Origin: CAYZEZ01 sp964477295
GTDB lineage: Bacteria; Bacteroidota; Bacteroidia; Bacteroidales; SM23-62
Direction: 5' to 3'
Assembly: GCA_964477295.1 (NCBI GenBank)
Contig: CAYZEZ010000272.1
Coordinates: forward strand, 1-6,418
DNA length: 6,418 nt
The notes below the pieces were generated by a model. That model was not told where the DNA came from and ran no database searches. It saw only the letters and a program-made list of their open reading frames with translations. The position numbers were made by a program, and so were the translations under genes. Below are positions 1 to 5,597 of the stretch, piece after piece. Position 1 is the stretch's first letter; every line of letters begins with the position of its first letter.

Positions 1-1140
1 GAAGAAGCGGGGCTCTATAAAAAGGAAAGAATTATTATCTCACCCCAGGGTGCCGGGATCAAAGTGAGCACCGGAGAAGAGGTATTGAATTTCTGTGCCA
101 ACAATTACCTGGGTTTATCTAATCATCCCGGATTGATCGAAGCAGCAAAAGATGCTATGGATAAAAGGGGTTATGGTATGTCGTCGGTAAGGTTTATATG
201 CGGTACCCAGGATCTGCACAGGGAACTTGAAGAAAAGGTAGCTGATTTTTTTGGGATGGACGATACCATCCTGTATGCAGCCTGTTTTGATGCGAATGGT
301 GGTGTATTTGAACCATTATTAACCGCTGATGATGCCATAATCTCTGACTCTCTCAACCATGCCTCTATTATTGATGGAGTAAGACTGTGTAAGGCCCAGC
401 GTTACAGGTATGCCAATGCAGATATGAATGACCTGGAGGAGCAATTGAAAAAAGCTCAGGATCAGCGCTTCAGGATTGTGGTTACGGATGGGGTTTTTTC
501 GATGGATGGGAATGTGGCACCTATGGACGAGATCGTACGGCTGGCTGATAAGTATGATGCCATGGTCATGATCGATGAATCCCATTCGGCCGGAGTGGTA
601 GGTAAGACAGGTCGTGGAGTAACTGAATTATTTGATATCAGGGGTCAGGTCGAGATTATCACCGGGACCCTTGGCAAGGCGTTTGGGGGGGCTATAGGCG
701 GATTTACCACAGGCCGGCAGGAGATTATCGATATGTTGCGTCAGCGGTCGAGGCCATACCTGTTTTCTAACTCTCTGCCCCCGATGGTAGTGGCAGCCGG
801 GATAAAAATGTTTGATATGATGAGTGAAACCAATGAACTTCAGGATAAGTTGCATTGGAATACTGACTACTTTTATCAAAAAATGAAGGAGTCGGGCTTT
901 GATATCAAACCAACACAATCTGCCATTATTCCAATTATGTTGTACGATGCCAGGTTATCACAGGATTTTGCGGCCATGCTTCTGGATGAAGGCATTTATG
1001 TGATTGGTTTTTACTATCCGGTAGTACCGAAAGGAGAAGCAAGGATAAGGGTACAAATTTCGGCAGCCCACGAGAAGGATCACCTCGATAAAGCTATTGA
1101 GGGGTTTAAAAAAGTAGGTAAGAAGCTGAATGTGATTTAA
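1..1140 (+). CDS. kbl: 2-amino-3-ketobutyrate CoA ligase (glycine C-acetyltransferase), 5'-truncated by window edge
   Basis: This PLP enzyme of the alpha-oxoamine synthase family cleaves 2-amino-3-ketobutyrate with CoA to glycine and acetyl-CoA, the second step of threonine breakdown after threonine dehydrogenase; it is cytosolic and normally dimeric. The open frame runs from base 1 to a TAA at 1138-1140 (379 codons). The first visible residues (EEAGLYKKERII) align with about residue 18 of E. coli Kbl, so only about 17 residues are missing and the full length would be about 396, usual for the family. Visible hallmarks are NFCANNYLGL, SVRFICGTQD, the PLP-stacking His in LNHAS (codon 358-360), Asp and His of DESHSAG (574-576 and 583-585), the Schiff-base lysine in GTLGKAFGG (codon 676-678), RPYLFSNSLPP and the C-terminal YPVVPKGEARIR. 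The GTG at 64 is not the start because conserved sequence continues upstream of it. Related family members (serine palmitoyltransferase, BioF, HemA) fit much less well. The frame is intact. Confidence 0.96.
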   Translation, partial: EEAGLYKKERIIISPQGAGIKVSTGEEVLNFCANNYLGLSNHPGLIEAAKDAMDKRGYGMSSVRFICGTQDLHRELEEKVADFFGMDDTILYAACFDANGGVFEPLLTADDAIISDSLNHASIIDGVRLCKAQRYRYANADMNDLEEQLKKAQDQRFRIVVTDGVFSMDGNVAPMDEIVRLADKYDAMVMIDESHSAGVVGKTGRGVTELFDIRGQVEIITGTLGKAFGGAIGGFTTGRQEIIDMLRQRSRPYLFSNSLPPMVVAAGIKMFDMMSETNELQDKLHWNTDYFYQKMKESGFDIKPTQSAIIPIMLYDARLSQDFAAMLLDEGIYVIGFYYPVVPKGEARIRVQISAAHEKDHLDKAIEGFKKVGKKLNVI

Positions 1141-1146
1141 ATGAGT

Positions 1147-1214
1147 GTCATCCCGAATTTAGTCCGGGATCTGATAATCCAATTCGAAAGATCCTGAAAC
1201 CGGTTCAGGATGAC
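1147..1214. repeat. REPIN-like inverted pair of 26-nt hairpin repeats; probable bidirectional terminator
   Basis: Two 26-nt arms (1147-1172 and 1189-1214) lie head to head around a 16-nt spacer. Written in the same orientation both begin GTCATCC and end GGATCT, with 18 of 26 positions identical. Each arm is itself a hairpin. Arm 1 pairs ATCCCG (1150-1155) with CGGGAT (1165-1170). Arm 2 pairs ATCCTGAA (1191-1198) with TTCAGGAT (1204-1211) around a 5-nt loop. One stem pair is C-G in arm 1 and T-A in arm 2, a compensatory difference that keeps the stem. The element fills the gap between the convergent kbl and nrdJ stops, so it could end transcripts from both sides, although neither side has a clear U run. 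The two-hairpin layout resembles REPINs (paired REP sequences moved by RAYT transposases). Membership in a genome-wide family is inferred, because only one copy is visible here. Confidence 0.7.
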
Positions 1215-1218
1215 CAAC

Positions 1219-3819
1219 CTACCCACATTTCGAAGAGCCGCAACCGGTACAGATCAGGCATCCTTCCTGGTATACAAGGTTACTTGACCCGCATTCGAGA
1301 CATTTTTCTTTTGAATTGGCCTTTGTACCGTCAGGTATATACTTTTTCAGGGCCCTTTCCACACCTGCTTTCCAGGTATTAATGGTATCGCTGTCAAGCC
1401 TCAGGGATGAAACCAGTGAAACAGCATTTGGTATAGGCATACCATGGCGCAGAACGCCTGAAATCAATTTGGCGTAATTCCAGAATTCGGGATCAAAGAT
1501 ATGTGACAATCCACCCAGTGTATTTTTATATCCATACTTATCGATATACTGGAAATCATAACGGGTAGTACCATCCTCTTCCTTGTTCTTAATGATTTTT
1601 CCCCTGGTGATGGAATGAGGAATCGGGAAGATCTCCTCATCTTCAATTCCTGTAAATATCTCATAGGGTTGTCCGTTTTTAAGCCCTACAAATGCGATCC
1701 ATCCTTTATCATTATTTTTGAACCGTATAATTTCAGCATTAAGTACTCTTGGCCGTTTGTAGCCATCGAGATTTTCATTGTCATTACTACTGGAAAGGAG
1801 AACCCCTTCACGCGAGCCATCCCTGTAGATAGTGCAACCCTTACATCCACTTTGCCAGGCGGTCATATATAATTCACTCACCAGTTCTTCATTGGCATCC
1901 TTGGGCAGGTTAATTGTAACGCTGATTGAATGGTCGACCCACTTCTGGATCTGGCCCTGCATTTTAACTTTGGCAACCCAATCCACATCTTTGGAGGTAG
2001 CTTTACTATATGGAGATTTCTCAACGATCTTCCGGATTGAATCATTCTCCATATTTTTCACTTCGCTGATATCATATCCGTTGGCCTGCAGCCAGGTCTC
2101 GAATTTATGATGGAAGACATTATATTCTTCCCAGCTGTCGCCCACATCATCAACAAATGTGATATTCGCAGTTCCATCGTTGGGGTTTACCTTACGTCTT
2201 CTTTTGTATACAGGAAGGAATACGGGCTCGATCCCTGAGGTTGTCTGTGTCATCAGGCTGGTGGTTCCTGTAGGAGCTATGGTAAGGAGTGAAATATTTC
2301 TCCTGCCATATTTTTCCATGTTTTTATACAATCCTTCGTCTTCATTTTTCAGTCTTTGAATAAAGGGATTGTTTTTTTCTTTTTTGATATTAAAAATTGG
2401 AAAGCTTCCTCTGTCTTTGGCCAGCATTGTACTTGACCTGTATGCTTCAAGTGCTATTGTTTTGTGCACTTCGATGGAAAAATCAGTCGCATTCTCGCTT
2501 CCATATCGTAGTCCAAGGGCAGCGAGCATATCGCCTTCCCCTGTTATTCCCACGCCAGTTCTTCTCCCCTGGATTGACTTATCCTTAATCTTTTCCCATA
2601 GCTGCCGTTCTGCCCTTTTGAGTTCCTCATCTTCAGGATCATCAATGATCTTTTTGAGGATAGCATCTATTTTTTCAATTTCAAGATCGATTATATCGTC
2701 CATCATCCTTTGTGCGTGACCGACATGTTTTTTGAATAAATCAAAATTGAATTTTGCTTCTGCAGTAAAGGGATGTTCTACGTAACTGTAAAGATTAATA
2801 GCCAGGAGCCGGCAGCTGTCATAGGGACAAAGTGGTATTTCACCGCATGGATTTGTGGAAACTGTTTTAAAGCCAAGATCAGCATATGAATCTGCAACGG
2901 ACTCCCTGGCTACAGTATCCCAGAACAGTATACCTGGTTCGGCTGATTGCCAGGCATTGTGTATGATCTTATCCCAGAGTTTTCGCGCATCAATTTCCTT
3001 TTTATAGGAGGGTGTATCTGATTCAGTCGGGTACTGTTGTAAGTATGCTGCATTGTCGGCCACTGCCTTCATGAAGTCATCATCAATACGTACCGAAACA
3101 TTCGCCCCGGTTACCTTCCCTTTTGACATTTTGGCGTCAATGAATCCTTCAGCATCAGGATGTTTGATCGAGATGCTCAACATCAGGGCACCCCTTCTTC
3201 CATCCTGGGCAACTTCACGGGTTGAATTGGAGTACCTTTCCATGAATGGAACAATACCGGTTGAAGTGAGTGCGCTGTTTAATACTGGGCTTCCTTTCGG
3301 ACGAATATGGGAAAGATCGTGACCAACACCACCCCTGCGCTTCATCAGTTGCACCTGTTCCTGGTCAATCTTCATAATACCTCCATAGGAATCGGAAGGG
3401 CCATCGTGACCAATAACAAAACAGTTTGACAGGGACGCAATCTGAAAATTGTTGCCTATACCTGTCATTGGAGATCCCTGGGGAACGATGTATTTGAAAT
3501 CCCGGATAAGTTCAAATATCTCATTTTCGGTTAGCGGATTGGGGTATTTGTTTTCGATCCTGGCAATTTCCCGGGCAATACGACGATGCATATCATCGGG
3601 TGTCCGTTCGTAAATATTGCCTTTTGAATCTTTCAGCGCATATTTATTGGCCCAGACAGTAGCTGCAAGTTCGTCGCCACCAAAATATTTTTTGGTTTCC
3701 TGAACAACCTCCTCAAAGGAGTAAATTTTTGCTTCGTGTTCAGTTTTTGTTTCATGCTGATTTTCTTTCTTGTCAGTAACAGCAACGGCTAGATTTTTCT
3801 TTGAGGCCAATTCGTCCAT
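1219..3819 (-). CDS. nrdJ: Class II adenosylcobalamin-dependent ribonucleoside reductase
   Basis: This 866-residue enzyme reduces ribonucleotides to deoxyribonucleotides using a radical made from adenosylcobalamin, so it needs no NrdB subunit and no oxygen. After a variable lysine/glutamate-rich N-terminus (1-30) comes the N-terminal reductase domain (TPDDMHRR near 73-80) and then the ten-stranded barrel. The barrel carries Cys133 (SNCFVIG) and Cys336 (DSCRLLAIN), which match the redox pair, and NPCGEI at 323-328 with Asn323, radical Cys325 (codon 2845-2847) and Glu327. The phosphate loop is APTGT at 515-519, and GCKGCTIYRDGS (658-669) closes the barrel. Residues about 690-830 resemble the TSCPD extension. 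The tail has cysteines at 840, 843, 854, 857, 860 and 865 and ends SSKCG, the zinc-binding, disulfide-relaying end of this NrdJ type. There is no ATP-cone and no intein. The ATG at 3817-3819 is the only sensible start: an in-frame TGA lies at 3847-3849 and the next Met is residue 76. No Shine-Dalgarno is seen. The stop is TAG. Confidence 0.96.
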   Translation of the reverse strand: MDELASKKNLAVAVTDKKENQHETKTEHEAKIYSFEEVVQETKKYFGGDELAATVWANKYALKDSKGNIYERTPDDMHRRIAREIARIENKYPNPLTENEIFELIRDFKYIVPQGSPMTGIGNNFQIASLSNCFVIGHDGPSDSYGGIMKIDQEQVQLMKRRGGVGHDLSHIRPKGSPVLNSALTSTGIVPFMERYSNSTREVAQDGRRGALMLSISIKHPDAEGFIDAKMSKGKVTGANVSVRIDDDFMKAVADNAAYLQQYPTESDTPSYKKEIDARKLWDKIIHNAWQSAEPGILFWDTVARESVADSYADLGFKTVSTNPCGEIPLCPYDSCRLLAINLYSYVEHPFTAEAKFNFDLFKKHVGHAQRMMDDIIDLEIEKIDAILKKIIDDPEDEELKRAERQLWEKIKDKSIQGRRTGVGITGEGDMLAALGLRYGSENATDFSIEVHKTIALEAYRSSTMLAKDRGSFPIFNIKKEKNNPFIQRLKNEDEGLYKNMEKYGRRNISLLTIAPTGTTSLMTQTTSGIEPVFLPVYKRRRKVNPNDGTANITFVDDVGDSWEEYNVFHHKFETWLQANGYDISEVKNMENDSIRKIVEKSPYSKATSKDVDWVAKVKMQGQIQKWVDHSISVTINLPKDANEELVSELYMTAWQSGCKGCTIYRDGSREGVLLSSSNDNENLDGYKRPRVLNAEIIRFKNNDKGWIAFVGLKNGQPYEIFTGIEDEEIFPIPHSITRGKIIKNKEEDGTTRYDFQYIDKYGYKNTLGGLSHIFDPEFWNYAKLISGVLRHGMPIPNAVSLVSSLRLDSDTINTWKAGVERALKKYIPDGTKANSKEKCLECGSSNLVYQEGCLICTGCGSSKCG

Positions 3820-3885
3820 GAAAGTGTAATATTTTAAACGATTAATTCATAATAGATTAGCTGAGGATAAACCAAAAGAAAGTTG

Positions 3886-3897
3886 AAATTGCAATTT
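3886..3897. promoter_or_regulatory. 12-bp perfect palindrome in the nrdJ leader
   Basis: AAATTGCAATTT is a perfect 12-bp palindrome centred about 70 bp upstream of the nrdJ ATG. Perfect dyads of this length are typical of dimeric repressor sites, but in DNA this AT-rich one such palindrome in 400 bp is not surprising. It does not match the NrdR box I would expect for a ribonucleotide reductase gene. The regulatory role is inferred only. Confidence 0.25.
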
Positions 3898-3938
3898 AAA
3901 TATAGATGCCCCCGTTAACAAGAAGAACAGTTTTCTAT

Positions 3939-3966
3939 TTATTAACAAATCGGTTTACTTATTAAC
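3939..3966. repeat. Direct repeat TTATTAAC, 20-bp spacing
   Basis: TTATTAAC occurs at 3939-3946 and again at 3959-3966, exactly 20 bp apart, about two turns of B-DNA. A shorter TTAAC follows at 3915-3919, and an inverted copy of the whole octamer (GTTAATAA) lies at 4103-4110. The helical phasing would put bound proteins on the same face of the DNA, between the candidate promoter at 3995-4002 and the nrdJ start. No known regulator is assigned, and AT-richness lowers the significance. Confidence 0.3.
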
Positions 3967-3994
3967 GCATCCTCTGAAAACCCTATGGATAGGA

Positions 3995-4002
3995 CAAATG
4001 TA
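3995..4002 (-). promoter_or_regulatory. Candidate Bacteroidetes -7 promoter element for nrdJ
   Basis: Read on the minus strand this is TACATTTG, a perfect match to the Bacteroidetes -7 consensus TAnnTTTG, and it is the only perfect match on that strand in the gap. Transcription would start near 3988 and give a leader of about 170 nt. No TTTG lies at the expected -33 distance (around 4022-4025), so this is a half-supported promoter. One chance match in a region of this composition is possible. Confidence 0.35.
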
Positions 4003-4030
4003 GATATAAATAAAATAAGAACTTTAAATC

Positions 4031-4055
4031 TTTTATCGACAGGTTCCCCATAAAA
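4031..4055. repeat. Short inverted repeat TTTTAT/ATAAAA
   Basis: TTTTAT (4031-4036) and ATAAAA (4050-4055) flank 13 bp that include CGACAGG and a run of four C, the most GC-rich patch of this gap. TTATCGACA at 4033-4041 differs by one base from the classic DnaA box TTATCCACA. The arms are A/T only, so the stem would be weak. It sits about 30-50 bp upstream of the candidate nrdJ -7 element, where an activator or DnaA might bind, but that is speculation. Confidence 0.2.
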
Positions 4056-4167
4056 CCGCAAATATTCAACAGGGAATAATAATCTTAAAAAGTTTAAATT
4101 TTGTTAATAAATAAAAAGTGGCATTTGTGAAGGCAACATTTTTTCTTATTTCTTAAAAGAGATCTGA

Positions 4168-4199
4168 TTCAGGACAAAAATTTATAAATTATCCCTGAA
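4168..4199 (-). terminator. Possible stem-loop terminator after waaA
   Basis: On the minus strand, TTCAGG (4199 down to 4194) pairs with CCTGAA (4173 down to 4168). Nested inside is a perfect 12-bp palindrome, AATTTATAAATT (4179-4190), so the transcript could fold as an outer 6-bp stem, an internal loop and an inner A-U stem. It begins 20 bp past the waaA stop codon, the right place for a terminator. The sequence after the stem is only moderately U-rich, so it is not a classic intrinsic terminator. Confidence 0.35.
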
Positions 4200-4218
4200 G
4201 TATATGAGAGAGCGGTAA

Positions 4219-5451
4219 TTATTTCAGAATGGTTTTGGAGAGGATTTCTTCGGTGGCTCCTATATTGGAAATGACATAGTTCCGGGCAATATCGGAAGCA
4301 GGTTGCAGGGTATTTTCATCTGTAAATAAAGAGGTTAAAACTTGAAGTAATTCCGTGTAATCAGAAACTGAAAATGCCCCTCCTGAATTGATCAGGTCAT
4401 GGGCTTCTTTGAACCGGGTAAACCTTGGTCCGAAAACTACGGGTAAACCAAATGTGGCCGCTTCGAGAATGTTGTGAATTCCTTTGCCGAATCCTCCGCC
4501 TATATATGCCACCGTACCATGCTGGTAAACCGATGACAATATTCCAATGGTATCGATAACTAAAACATCTGAAGATCCTGGCTCAGAATTTTCAAGGTTG
4601 GAATACCTGACAACTCTTTTTTTAATCCTGTTTTCGATTCTCCTGATATTGGATTCATGGACTTCATGAGGGGCAATAATATATTTCAGCTGCAGCGAAT
4701 TTTCATTGATGTACCGGATAAGTAACTCTTCATCACCCGGCCACGTAGATCCCATAACAAGAGTTTTACTGCCCGATGTAAATGTCTTGATTCCTGGAAA
4801 TTGTTTTGATTTGCCGGCGATGGAACAAACCCTGTCGAATCGGGTGTCACCTGAAACAGTAACATTGTTTATGCCTATATGAGCCAGGTTTTCTTTAGAG
4901 GCCTCATCCTGCACAAATAAATGGTTAAATGATCTCAGCATTCTAATGAACCATTTTCCATACCACTTAAAAAATATCTGGTCTTTATTGAATATAGCAG
5001 AGATCAGATATACAGGGATTTGGTTTTTTACAAGTTCTTTCAGGAAGTGAAACCAGTATTCATATTTAATGAAGCAGACCATATCCGGTTTGACTATCCG
5101 GATAAACTTCCGGGCATTCATTCTTGTATCTAAAGGGAGATAGAAAACATTATCAACCCCTTGAAAATCTTTTCTTATCTCATATCCTGAGGGAGAATAG
5201 AAAGTCAGAAGGATCTTTTTTTCAGGAGCCACCTCGTTGGTCTTTTCAATCACCGGTCTGCCCTGTTCAAATTCTCCCAGCGATGAACAGTGAAACCAAA
5301 TGATCCGGTCGGAGGGATCTATTGCGGCCTTCAATTGTATGAATTGATTCTTCCTGCCTGTGATCCACAATCTTGCTTTCTTATTGAACAATGAAGCAAT
5401 CAAAATGCCCAGGTGATAAATGCGGATCCCGATATTGTAAAGAACAACCAT
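4219..5451 (-). CDS. waaA: 3-deoxy-D-manno-octulosonic acid (Kdo) transferase
   Basis: This GT30 glycosyltransferase moves Kdo from CMP-Kdo onto the lipid A precursor at the inner face of the inner membrane, the first step of LPS core assembly. It is 410 residues long, against about 425 in E. coli. A hydrophobic helix at about 4-22 is the N-terminal membrane anchor. The N-terminal Rossmann half carries WFHCSSLGE with catalytic Glu60 and IKYEYW (128-133) with its conserved Glu131. The C-terminal half has GDTRFDR (201-207), MGSTWPGDEE (233-242), APHEVHE (260-266), GILSSVY (303-309), and YIGGGFGKGIHNILEAA followed by PVVFGP (316-342), the CMP-Kdo pocket. Whether it adds one or two Kdo units cannot be read from the sequence. 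The ATG at 5449-5451 is the first in-frame start, with a TAA at 5464-5466 upstream. The N-terminus reads like other family members. The stop is TAA. A heptamer repeat lies 5 bp before the start. Confidence 0.95.
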   Translation of the reverse strand: MVVLYNIGIRIYHLGILIASLFNKKARLWITGRKNQFIQLKAAIDPSDRIIWFHCSSLGEFEQGRPVIEKTNEVAPEKKILLTFYSPSGYEIRKDFQGVDNVFYLPLDTRMNARKFIRIVKPDMVCFIKYEYWFHFLKELVKNQIPVYLISAIFNKDQIFFKWYGKWFIRMLRSFNHLFVQDEASKENLAHIGINNVTVSGDTRFDRVCSIAGKSKQFPGIKTFTSGSKTLVMGSTWPGDEELLIRYINENSLQLKYIIAPHEVHESNIRRIENRIKKRVVRYSNLENSEPGSSDVLVIDTIGILSSVYQHGTVAYIGGGFGKGIHNILEAATFGLPVVFGPRFTRFKEAHDLINSGGAFSVSDYTELLQVLTSLFTDENTLQPASDIARNYVISNIGATEEILSKTILK

Positions 5452-5456
5452 AGAAG

Positions 5457-5491
5457 TTACAAATTACAGGTTACACGTTGCAGGTAGCAGG
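5457..5491. repeat. Degenerate 7-bp tandem repeat, five units, next to the waaA start
   Basis: Five consecutive heptamers can be read on the plus strand: TTACAAA, TTACAGG, TTACACG, TTGCAGG and TAGCAGG, with consensus TTACAGG and at most two mismatches per unit. The array begins 5 bp upstream of the waaA ATG, so it would lie in the waaA leader or promoter, reading CCTGTAA per unit on the waaA strand. One unit provides the in-frame TAA (5464-5466) that bounds the waaA start. It is non-coding. Its origin is probably slippage or unequal recombination. Any effect on expression is inference. Confidence 0.7.
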
Positions 5492-5567
5492 TTTTGTGTT
5501 TTAAAGGTAATATTAATAACGGTAGGTTTGAACAGTTTGTTATTTCTTACAACTCAGTGAAGTTTGC

Positions 5568-5575
5568 TAACTTTA
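5568..5575 (+). promoter_or_regulatory. Candidate Bacteroidetes -7 promoter element for gltX
   Basis: TAACTTTA matches TAnnTTTG at all but the last base and lies 22 bp upstream of the gltX ATG, so the leader would be about 16 nt. TTTG motifs occur upstream at 5527-5530 and 5536-5539, but they are farther away than the usual -33 spacing of about 19-21 bp. No separate promoter for waaA could be identified on the other strand of this divergent gap. Confidence 0.4.
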
Positions 5576-5597
5576 CAGTTTCAATAATACTAAGGAA

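Larger units (their letters stand above)
3820..4218. other. AT-rich gene-free gap upstream of nrdJ
   Basis: This 399-bp stretch separates the 5' end of nrdJ from the 3' end of waaA, both on the minus strand. No ORF of credible length or family resemblance was found on either strand, and no tRNA or other RNA gene could be recognised. It contains a candidate nrdJ promoter element, copies of the octamer TTATTAAC, a 12-bp palindrome at 3886-3897, and a stem-loop just past the waaA stop, each listed separately. TTTAAA occurs four times (3833, 3895, 4023, 4093), which the base composition alone could explain. The size of the gap suggests that nrdJ is transcribed on its own with a leader of well over 100 nt. 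Confidence 0.6.

Noticed and set aside
64..66. GTG as the start of kbl
   Set aside because: The upstream codons 1-63 read as conserved Kbl sequence (GLYKKERII), so the gene begins before the window.
171..918. Three minus-strand ORFs of 61-96 codons inside kbl
   Set aside because: They lie antisense to a clear, intact enzyme gene and their translations look like random antisense sequence.
2800..2900. Intein at the NrdJ active site, a common intein insertion point
   Set aside because: NPCGEIPL runs without interruption into the following conserved sequence, and the total length is normal.
1464..3322. Several ORFs of 63-116 codons overlapping nrdJ on both strands
   Set aside because: They are shadows of the strongly conserved nrdJ frame, with no family resemblance of their own.
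3985..4053. Plus-strand mini-ORF of 22 codons in the nrdJ upstream gap
   Set aside because: Its composition is that of random AT-rich DNA, with no ribosome site and no recognisable peptide features.
3820..4218. Cobalamin riboswitch or NrdR box controlling nrdJ
   Set aside because: No B12-box sequence and no pair of NrdR-type palindromes could be found on either strand by eye.
5460..5467. waaA -7 promoter element on the minus strand
   Set aside because: GTAATTTG has only one base between TA and TTTG where the consensus needs two, and it lies within the heptamer array.
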